Source of the DNA: Deltaproteobacteria bacterium
GTDB taxonomy: Bacteria; Desulfobacterota_C; Deferrisomatia; Deferrisomatales; JACRMM01
NCBI GenBank assembly: GCA_016218905.1
Contig: JACRCS010000057.1
Coordinates: 1-19,227 of the forward strand
Reading direction: 5' to 3'
Length of the DNA: 19,227 nt
The notes below the pieces were generated by a model, which ran no database searches, was not told where the DNA came from, and saw only the letters and a list, made by a program, of their open reading frames with translations. The first letter of the stretch is position 1. Each line of letters begins with the position of its first letter. The position numbers were made by a program, and so were the translations under genes. This document shows, one piece after another, positions 13,624-19,227 of this stretch.

Positions 13624-14227
13624 GGGCCATCCGTCCGTCGAGACCCAGCTTCTCGTAGATCTTGTGCAGGTGGACCTTGACCGTGCCTTCGCTCAGGAAG
13701 AGCCGATCGGCGATCTGCTTGTTGCGGAGGCCGTGCGCAGCCATGGCCACCACCTCGCGCTCGCGTGCGGTGAGCGCTTGCAGCCCCGGATCGGGCGAAC
13801 GGAGGTCGAGCATGGCCTCCATCGCCCTGCCCATGGAGCCGCGCTCGAGCCACTGGGCTCCGGCGTGAACGGCCTTGAGGCACTGGACCAGGATCTCAGG
13901 CGCCATCTCCTTCAGGACCAACCCCTCGAGACCCAGCCGGACGGCTTCGACCAGGTCCAGAGGCTCGAGCGCGCCGGTGAGGATCACGACCCGGGTAGGT
14001 GAGCTGCCTTCCCTCAGCCGCCGCAGAACGTCAAGCCCGCCCATTCCGGGCATCCGCAGATCGAGCACGAGAACGTCGGGCTCCAGGTCCGCAACCGCCT
14101 TCAGGGTCTCCTCGCCACTGCGGCACCGCGCCACGACCTCGAAGTCCGGATCCGAGCGCAACAGGTTCTCGATCCCGTCGAGCATGATGGGGTGATCGTC
14201 GGCGAGGGCTACTCGGATCTTCGCCAT
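13589..14227 (-). CDS. NarL/FixJ-type response regulator
   Basis: This 212-aa transcription factor has a receiver at residues 4-118: acidic pair D10-D11, phospho-acceptor D56 in DVLVLDLRMPGM, T84 and K106. A LuxR-type helix-turn-helix follows at about 148-208 (LTAREREVVAMAAHG, NKQIADRLFLSEGTVKVHLHKIYEKLG). All key residues are intact. The start overlaps the sensor kinase by 19 bp, which indicates translational coupling and a cognate pair. The target genes are not identified; the convergent radical SAM gene is an obvious candidate only by position. Confidence 0.94.
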   Translation of the reverse strand: MAKIRVALADDHPIMLDGIENLLRSDPDFEVVARCRSGEETLKAVADLEPDVLVLDLRMPGMGGLDVLRRLREGSSPTRVVILTGALEPLDLVEAVRLGLEGLVLKEMAPEILVQCLKAVHAGAQWLERGSMGRAMEAMLDLRSPDPGLQALTAREREVVAMAAHGLRNKQIADRLFLSEGTVKVHLHKIYEKLGLDGRMALIVWARERGLT

Positions 14228-15924
14228 GGCTGCTCACTCCCGCCCAGCGGCAGGACGATCTCGATTCGGGCTCCCGCGTTCGTCGACTCTGCCGAGAGCG
14301 AGCCGCCGAGCGCACGAACGCGCTCCCGCAGCGCCCATGGACCTTGGTTCCCCCCGGGAGCGTCCGAGGGCTCGGCTGCGGTCGTCGCGGGGAAGCCTCG
14401 CCCATCGTCCGAGACCGTGATCCGCAGCTCCCGCGGGGCTTGTTGGACATCGACCGACGCGGAGGACGCGTTTCCGTGGCGCACCGCGTTGACGAGGGCT
14501 TCGTGGACCATGCGGCACGCGTCGTGGGCGATCTCCGCCGAGAGAGGACGGAGCGACGAATCGACGCAGAGGTCCGTGCACAAGCCCCAGCTCCTCTCGA
14601 TTCTCTCCGTCACCTCCCGGAGCCGCTGCAAGAGATCGACTTCGGGCTCCATCGAGACGACGCCCACCGGCTTCAGGCTCCCGGCGATGGCTCGCAGACT
14701 GCGTTGCTCGTCCACGAGCAGCGCCTGAACGTCCCGGATCTGGTCTCGCGCCCGTTCGGGCGCCGTAGCGAGCGCCCCGACGGCCACCTCGAGTTTGATG
14801 CCGGCCGCGGCGAGCGACTGGACCACACCGTCGTGCAGGTCCCGAGCGAGCCTCACGCGCTCTTCCGCGGCCGAGGCCCGCCGGAGCCGGTCCACGAGCC
14901 CCACCTGATCGAGGTCTGCCGAGAGCTGCCGGACGACTACGGCGCTGAGCGTGAAGTCGTCGGTTGTGAAGTCTCCCTTGTCCATCACCAGCAGCCGCCC
15001 CGTGAACGTCTCCCCCTCCAGGGGCAGGCCGAGCGCCGATCGGCCTCCCAGCCGCGAGAGGAGCGTCGGGTGGATCGGGACGCCGTGCCAGCGAGAGAGC
15101 TTCTCCTCCTCCCTGACGAGAACGTCCGTCTCGCTCTCCGAGAGCTCCAGGCAGAGAAACGCGCGGCCGGCGAGGCGCAACGCAAAAGGCGGCTCGATCT
15201 TCCCCGGGGGCTCTCGACCACTGGTCAGCCGCCCTTCCGACCACAGCGCCACGTACAGCCACGGCTCATCGGTTTCTTCCCAGACGACTGCCGCTCGGGA
15301 CGCCCCGAACGCCTGCGCGGCGTGAGCCAAGGAACTGCGGAGCGCATCCGCAAACTCGGCCGGCAGCTGGCGGGGCCAGGCGGCGAGGCTTTCGAGCTCC
15401 CTACGGCGCTTCGCCTCGTACCGTCCGAAGTGCCACAGGAGGATCGAGATGACCACCAGATACGTCGCGCGGATCACCATTCGGTCGAGCGGAACTTGCG
15501 GATTCTGGAAGATGGCGGACGTGGAGACGCCCAGCAGCACGTACGACGCGAGGGCAACTGCCCCCGTCCAGAGCGTGCCCTTCGACTGCCAACGGAGCGT
15601 CGCGCTCACGAGCGCGAAAACGAAGTAGGTGAAGAAGGGGCTCGTGGATTGCTCGGTGAAGAACATCACGAGGGCGCCGATGAGCAGGTCGAAGGCGTGG
15701 CTGCCCAACGCGAACGACGGAGGCGGCACCGTAAAGCGGCTGACGAAGACCGCGACCGCCAAGGAGTAGGCGAGATAGGCGGCCAGAAGCACGTAGGCCG
15801 TGCTCTCGTGGCGGGAGGGTTCGGTCGGGTCGAGCCAGATCGCGCAGAGGGAGAAGGCGGCCAGGACGACGCGGCACCCGGCGATCAGTCGCTCGGCCCT
15901 GGTCAGCTGCGAGTAGAGATGCAT
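14209..15924 (-). CDS. Membrane sensor histidine kinase (HisKA_3 type)
   Basis: This 571-aa kinase would phosphorylate the adjacent response regulator. The first 165 residues hold about six hydrophobic segments (near 14-32, 44-62, 76-90, 97-110, 119-138 and 150-165). This is an integral-membrane sensor region with no large periplasmic domain. Residues 185-340 look like a divergent GAF domain (SALGLPLEGETFTGRLLVMD). The HisKA_3 dimerisation region has RLARDLHDGVVQSLAAAG with H364. The ATPase domain shows HEALVNAVRHGNAS (N479), DDGRGF at 506-511 and a modified second glycine box (GPWALRERVRALGG). The ATG at 15924 follows a GGGGG stretch. The signal it senses is unknown. Confidence 0.92.
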   Translation of the reverse strand: MHLYSQLTRAERLIAGCRVVLAAFSLCAIWLDPTEPSRHESTAYVLLAAYLAYSLAVAVFVSRFTVPPPSFALGSHAFDLLIGALVMFFTEQSTSPFFTYFVFALVSATLRWQSKGTLWTGAVALASYVLLGVSTSAIFQNPQVPLDRMVIRATYLVVISILLWHFGRYEAKRRRELESLAAWPRQLPAEFADALRSSLAHAAQAFGASRAAVVWEETDEPWLYVALWSEGRLTSGREPPGKIEPPFALRLAGRAFLCLELSESETDVLVREEEKLSRWHGVPIHPTLLSRLGGRSALGLPLEGETFTGRLLVMDKGDFTTDDFTLSAVVVRQLSADLDQVGLVDRLRRASAAEERVRLARDLHDGVVQSLAAAGIKLEVAVGALATAPERARDQIRDVQALLVDEQRSLRAIAGSLKPVGVVSMEPEVDLLQRLREVTERIERSWGLCTDLCVDSSLRPLSAEIAHDACRMVHEALVNAVRHGNASSASVDVQQAPRELRITVSDDGRGFPATTAAEPSDAPGGNQGPWALRERVRALGGSLSAESTNAGARIEIVLPLGGSEQPWRRSE

Positions 15925-16002
15925 CCCCCAGACCTCGGCCCGAAGGCTTTCGCGGTTGCCGTTCAGCGATGCTACGAGCCGGCGGGCTTCCGCTGCATGA
16001 AT

Positions 16003-16023
16003 CGCCGGGCGGCTCCGCCGGCG
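16003..16023. terminator. GC-rich hairpin between the 185-aa gene and the kinase gene
   Basis: CGCCGGgCGG-CT-CCGCCGGCG forms a nine-pair stem with one bulged base. No T-run follows on either strand. It lies after the minus-strand gene that ends at 16099 and before the kinase start, so a weak or factor-dependent terminator is possible. Confidence 0.3.
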
Positions 16024-16098
16024 AGCACAGCGGCCCGCGTTCGTGCGCCCAGTCTAGAGGGTGGAGCCCCCTGAGGAAACTGTTTTCGGCGAAGATCT

Positions 16099-16656
16099 TC
16101 AGAACTTCGAAGGTATCGCCTTGAGGACTGCGGCAACGAGAGCGGCTTGCTCCTTCGACATCGCTCCGATGGTCGCCTGTTTCTCGGCCATTCGCCGGAA
16201 GTAGGTGAAGTCGGTAGGCAGCGCTTCGGTCTCCACCAGATACGCCACGCCCGCGACGATTCGGCGAATTTCCTCGGGAGACCTGATCCTTCCCTTGGTC
16301 TTGGGAAAATACTCGATCGTGATCTTTCCTCGCGTTACGTCAAAGGCCACATCTTTGACCCGATGAAGCGCAAGGATCGTGTAGTCACCGAGAGCTCGCC
16401 AAAACACATCATCATACCCCCGCCAGGTCGGCAACAGAAAGCGTAGGACGATGGGCTTCTTGGGTACGAGTTGCGGCGTCGCCCGTTCAAGAGTCACCCC
16501 TAGATTCTCAACCTCCGCCTGCTCTGCTCTTTCGAGCATTTCGAAAAGCTCGATTCTTTGTTGCCTCCGAAGGAGCTTGTCGATCTGCTCCAGCATGCCT
16601 CCCTGGCCGGGCCGCGTGCCCAGCTGTTCGAGAACTCTCTGAAGTTCGATGTTCAT
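16099..16656 (-). CDS. Unrecognised 185-aa protein
   Basis: I do not recognise a family. The first 60 residues are predicted helical and charged (EQIDKLLRRQQRIELFEMLERAEQAEVE), resembling a coiled coil. A central part (70-130) has alternating hydrophobic residues and a TWRGYDDVFW segment. The C-terminal third is helical (SPEEIRRIVAGVAYLVETE, KEQAALVAAVLKAI). There is no signal peptide, membrane segment or Cys motif. AGGAGG six bases before the ATG at 16656 and a candidate promoter support it as a real gene. Hand-counted GC over 16321-16380 is 52%, below most of the window, which hints at a different origin. It is monocistronic by position. Confidence 0.7.
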   Translation of the reverse strand: MNIELQRVLEQLGTRPGQGGMLEQIDKLLRRQQRIELFEMLERAEQAEVENLGVTLERATPQLVPKKPIVLRFLLPTWRGYDDVFWRALGDYTILALHRVKDVAFDVTRGKITIEYFPKTKGRIRSPEEIRRIVAGVAYLVETEALPTDFTYFRRMAEKQATIGAMSKEQAALVAAVLKAIPSKF

Positions 16657-16958
16657 GCCGCGCCTCCTGGGCCTCGCCTTTCAACCAGTGCTCGGGCCCA
16701 TGCCCTCCACAAGGGCACGTGCTCCGTCTTGCGTCCGCTTCCGAGGCATTTTGCACGCAGAGTGCCAGGCATAACAGACGCGAAGGCGCAGTCAACGCCT
16801 CTCAGGAACGAATGCGGCGGTAGAGTCCCTCTCCCTCTTCCAGGGATCGAGGAACCGCTTGACGCGCGGCGCCGGCCGGTGCTATCCGCAGTTCTCCCTT
16901 CCCGTTGTGCTGCGCGCCGGACGGGTCACCCGAGCCATCGCGCGCGAGGAGCTTCCCC
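16657..16958. other. 302-bp divergent gap between the 185-aa gene and gpt
   Basis: It holds a candidate minus-strand promoter (listed separately), an 8-bp palindrome GCACGTGC at 16715-16722, and a six-pair hairpin TGCCCT/AGGGCA at 16701-16717. On the plus strand, TTGACG (16859-16864) with TATCCG 18 bases later (16883-16888) is a weak promoter candidate for gpt. No gene was found. Confidence 0.4.
16768..16795 (-). promoter_or_regulatory. Candidate promoter for the 185-aa gene
   Basis: On the minus strand TTGACT (16795-16790) is followed after 16 bases by TATGCC (16773-16768). The hexamer is preceded by TGT, which gives an extended -10 pattern. It lies about 110 bp before the ATG at 16656. Confidence 0.4.
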
Positions 16959-17489
16959 ATGCCGACCGATCCAGGCGTCCTGGCGTTCCCGGCCGAGACG
17001 AACCCCTACCGGAACGAGATCGTCATCTCGTGGCCGGAGCTGCACCGCGACGCGCGCTACCTGTCGCACGTGCTGCACCAGCTCGGCGAGTGGAAGGGCA
17101 TCGTCGCCATCACCCGCGGGGGGCTCGTGCCGGCGGCCCTCGTCGCTCGCGAGCTCGAGATCCGGCTGATCGACACCGTCTGCGTGGTGAGCTACGGCGC
17201 TTCCCAAGAGGGTGGGACGGAATCTTCCCAGGGCGAGCTGCGGTGGCTCAAGCGCGTCGAGGGCGACGGCGCGGGCTGGCTCCTCATCGACGACCTCGTG
17301 GACACGGGCAAGACCGCCAAAGCGGTCCGGGAGCTCCTCCCCAGGGCCCACTTCGCGACGCTCTACGCGAAGCCCCTGGGCCGGCCCATCGTCGACACGT
17401 TCGTCAAGGAGTTCAAACAGGAGAAGTGGATCTACTTCCCCTGGGACATCGACTATCAGTTCGTCTCCCCCATCAAGAACCGGCGCTGA
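16959..17489 (+). CDS. gpt: Xanthine-guanine phosphoribosyltransferase
   Basis: This 176-aa cytoplasmic purine-salvage enzyme converts guanine or xanthine plus PRPP to GMP or XMP. It closely follows the E. coli Gpt pattern: WKGIVAITRGGLVPAALVAREL at about 45-66, IDTVCVVSYG at 71-80, LKRVEGDG at 97-104, the PRPP-binding loop LLIDDLVDTGKTA at 108-120, HFATLYAKPLGRPIVDTFV at 131-149, and a C-terminal PWDIDYQFVSPI. An N-terminal extension of about 20 residues precedes the conserved part. The ATG at 16959 has GAGGAG seven bases upstream. The gene stands alone and faces the substrate-binding gene tail-to-tail. Confidence 0.93.
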   Translation: MPTDPGVLAFPAETNPYRNEIVISWPELHRDARYLSHVLHQLGEWKGIVAITRGGLVPAALVARELEIRLIDTVCVVSYGASQEGGTESSQGELRWLKRVEGDGAGWLLIDDLVDTGKTAKAVRELLPRAHFATLYAKPLGRPIVDTFVKEFKQEKWIYFPWDIDYQFVSPIKNRR

Positions 17490-17578
17490 GCGGCCAGCGC
17501 GGGATCGCGCCGGGGGCGGCGCTCCCACGGTCTCCCGGCTCGCCCGCGCCAAGGATCTGCGGACCGGCCGAATAGCAG

Positions 17579-17608
17579 AGCGGCGTACCCCTCGCGAGGT
17601 ACGCCGCT
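17579..17608. terminator. Strong hairpin between gpt and the substrate-binding gene
   Basis: A perfect 10-bp stem AGCGGCGTAC / GTACGCCGCT (17579-17588 and 17599-17608) closes a loop containing CTCGCGAG, itself palindromic. It lies 90 bp after gpt and 44 bp after the end of the convergent ABC substrate-binding gene. A shared bidirectional terminator is likely, although there is no T-run on either side. Confidence 0.6.
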
Positions 17609-17651
17609 TCAGCTTTGGAGTCCTGGAACTTCCCCGGTGGCGGGAACCGGC

Positions 17652-18896
17652 TCAGTGCTTGTAGAGGTGCCGGGCCGGGTAGACGCCCTGCTTGACGACC
17701 TTGCCCTTGATGAGCTGGTCGACGCGGACGCTGTTCACGCCCTCGATGTCGTTGGGCCCGTAGCTGATGGGGGTGCTGCTGACGCCGCCCGTATCCAAGT
17801 TCGCGATTTTGTAGAAGCCGTCCCGCAGCACGTCGGCGGGCTTCAGCTTCTCCAGCGGGGTCTTCTGCATGGCGAGCCGGATCGCCTCGAGCTGGATCAT
17901 CGCCTCGAGGTACCCTCCGGCGTACTGGATGTGGGACACCCACTTGTTGGGGTGGTACTTCTTCTGGAGCTCCGTCATGAACTTCACACCGGGGGCGTTC
18001 TCGTCCCACGGCGGAAAACCGCCGGCCACGACGAAGCCGTCACCCAGCTCGCCCATGGCCGCCGCAAAGACGGGGAGATGGCTCGGCGTTCCGGCCCCGA
18101 GCGTGATCTTGTAGGGCTGGTTCGGGCCCATGCCGAGCCGGACCATCTCCTTCACGGTCGGCTGGGAGTTCGGATTGATCAGAATGCCCAGGGCGAGGTC
18201 GACCTTGTTCTCCTTGAGCCACATGAGCTGCGTAGTCGGCGGGGCGGTGGGGACGAGGGGCACGTACTGGATGCCCACGAACTCGTAGCCGATGGACTTC
18301 AGGTAGTTCTCCAGCTCCGGGACCTCGATCGACTTGCCCATGGCGTTGTCCGACGTCAGGTAGGCGACCCGGGGCTTCCGGGCCTCCTTCCAGGTGGTCT
18401 TGAACCAGTCGGCGACCGCCGCGAGGTCGTCGGTGTAGATCGGGTAGTTCGTGAAGACCGTCCCGGGAGGGGTCATCAGGTAGGGGCCGGTGGCCATGCT
18501 GGTGGCGCCGAAGCCGTCCTGCTTCAGCCGGTCCTTCAGGGCTAGGGCGATGGGAGAGCCCGAGCAACGGTAGACGAGGATGCCCTTGGCCTTCAGCTCC
18601 TCGTAGATCGGCAGCGCCTTGGCCGGCTTCAGCTCGTCGTCCCGCCAGAGGAGCTCCACGGTGACGTCGGCGGGCCACTTCTCCTTGCGCCAGGGCGCCA
18701 TCTGCTTCGTCTCGTTTACATACTTGACATAGTCCTCGAAAGCCGCGAGAACGGCCGCCGAGTCTTCGGCGTAGGGACCCGTCAGGGACATGGTCCCGCC
18801 GATGTAGACCACCTTTCCCGCCGCCAGAGCGGGTTGGAGAGAAGCGCCGAGCAGCAGCAGGAGACACCCTAGGAGCACCGACCCGAGTCTCTTCAT
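17652..18896 (-). CDS. Branched-chain amino-acid-type ABC transporter substrate-binding protein
   Basis: This 414-aa periplasmic binding protein belongs to the LivK/Peripla_BP_6 family and would deliver its ligand to the adjacent permease. A signal peptide (MKRLG then a Leu-rich core) ends with ALA at about 26. The Cys at 11 is too early to be a lipobox. The mature part opens with YIGGTMSLTGPYAEDS and has the family's two-lobe pattern, including VAYLTSDNAMGKS near the domain centre and an IQYAGGYLEAMIQLEAI segment late in the protein. AGGAGGAAAGGGA precedes the ATG at 18896. It follows the LivM-like gene by 49 bp on the same strand. Ligand identity cannot be read from sequence; amino acids, amides and aromatic acids are all used by this family. 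Confidence 0.9.
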   Translation of the reverse strand: MKRLGSVLLGCLLLLLGASLQPALAAGKVVYIGGTMSLTGPYAEDSAAVLAAFEDYVKYVNETKQMAPWRKEKWPADVTVELLWRDDELKPAKALPIYEELKAKGILVYRCSGSPIALALKDRLKQDGFGATSMATGPYLMTPPGTVFTNYPIYTDDLAAVADWFKTTWKEARKPRVAYLTSDNAMGKSIEVPELENYLKSIGYEFVGIQYVPLVPTAPPTTQLMWLKENKVDLALGILINPNSQPTVKEMVRLGMGPNQPYKITLGAGTPSHLPVFAAAMGELGDGFVVAGGFPPWDENAPGVKFMTELQKKYHPNKWVSHIQYAGGYLEAMIQLEAIRLAMQKTPLEKLKPADVLRDGFYKIANLDTGGVSSTPISYGPNDIEGVNSVRVDQLIKGKVVKQGVYPARHLYKH

Positions 18897-18945
18897 TCCC
18901 TTTCCTCCTCGTGATGGTTCTTGGACACTGAACCCCCCTCGCCGG

Positions 18946-19227
18946 TCAGTCGGACTCCTCGTGCGAGAAGGGCCACAGCCGAAAGTACGCCTTGACGATC
19001 TCCCACCGGTGTTCGAGCCCCCTCGGCTCGAAGATCAGGAACAGGATGATCACCAGCCCGCGGCTGATGAGCGCCAGGGAAGCGGCCGCCTGGGCGGCCA
19101 CGGCCTGCGACAGGATGGGCCCGAGGGTGGTGACGACCTCGTCGAGGAGCTTGAGGGACACGGCACCGAGGATCGCCCCGGGGATACTCCCCATCCCCCC
19201 CACGATGAGCATGCCCAGGTACCAGAC
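18946..19227 (-). CDS. LivM-like ABC transporter permease (3' end, runs off right edge)
   Basis: These are the last 93 residues of an inner-membrane permease of the LivH/LivM family. The reading frame is open to the window edge. The family's glycine-rich segment is visible (LIVGGMGSIPGAILGAV), followed by an amphipathic stretch, a final membrane segment (LVIILFLIFEPRGL) and a short charged tail. The EPRGL ending is typical of LivM rather than LivH. It lies upstream of the substrate-binding gene, so the two form part of one transporter operon whose ATPases are outside the window. Confidence 0.88.
   Translation of the reverse strand, partial: VWYLGMLIVGGMGSIPGAILGAVSLKLLDEVVTTLGPILSQAVAAQAAASLALISRGLVIILFLIFEPRGLEHRWEIVKAYFRLWPFSHEESD

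Noticed and set aside
14344..16074. 576-codon open frame antisense to the histidine kinase
   Set aside because: The kinase on the minus strand has all its catalytic boxes. The plus frame is Arg/Glu/Pro-rich noise.
1..19227. tRNA, rRNA, CRISPR array, insertion sequence or prophage genes
   Set aside because: I looked on both strands and saw no cloverleaf, no regularly spaced direct repeats, no transposase and no integrase motifs.

Overview
This is a GC-rich bacterial chromosome segment with frequent GTG/TTG starts and short gene gaps. Apolipoprotein N-acyltransferase and periplasmic or exported products point to a diderm bacterium. The mix of indolepyruvate ferredoxin oxidoreductase, a Liv-type ABC transporter and the pgpH-ybeY-dgkA-corC-lnt-prfB envelope/translation cluster resembles Methylomirabilota/Rokubacteria or deltaproteobacterial-type genomes. 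That placement is inference and is not proven by any gene here.

Layout. Positions 1-2054 (minus strand) hold a GAF-GGDEF diguanylate cyclase followed by the 5' part of iorA, which runs off the left edge. A 289-bp divergent region with a near-consensus sigma70-type promoter separates them from a plus-strand cluster (2344-9436). That cluster contains a PgpH-type 7TM-HD cyclic-di-AMP phosphodiesterase interrupted by one in-frame TAA, ybeY, a DgkA-PAP2 fusion, a CBS/CorC_HlyC protein, lnt, and prfB with a classical programmed +1 frameshift. After a purine-rich repeat tract come a SMUG1-type uracil-DNA glycosylase and a lone Hpt phosphotransfer protein with its own promoter.

Positions 10840-12078 are mostly non-coding around one small secreted Cys-rich protein (minus strand). 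They hold a GC-rich palindromic repeat, a terminator-like hairpin and an AT-rich palindrome. A lower-GC B12-binding-type radical SAM gene follows. It ends tail-to-tail, with overlap, against a NarL-type response regulator and its sensor kinase (minus strand, overlapping each other). The right end has an unrecognised 185-aa protein (minus), an xanthine-guanine phosphoribosyltransferase (plus), and a convergent branched-chain-amino-acid-type ABC transporter: substrate-binding protein plus the 3' end of a LivM-like permease, which runs off the right edge. A strong hairpin sits between the convergent gpt and substrate-binding genes.

Functional themes are cyclic-dinucleotide signalling (diguanylate cyclase divergent from a c-di-AMP phosphodiesterase), envelope lipid and lipoprotein metabolism, RNA/translation quality control (YbeY, RF2), phosphorelay signalling, and amino-acid uptake and oxidation. 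No tRNA, rRNA, CRISPR array, insertion sequence or phage gene was seen. The strongest oddities are the in-frame stop in pgpH, the kinase-phosphatase fusion with an altered kinase metal-site residue, and the low-GC radical SAM region with its structured upstream DNA.
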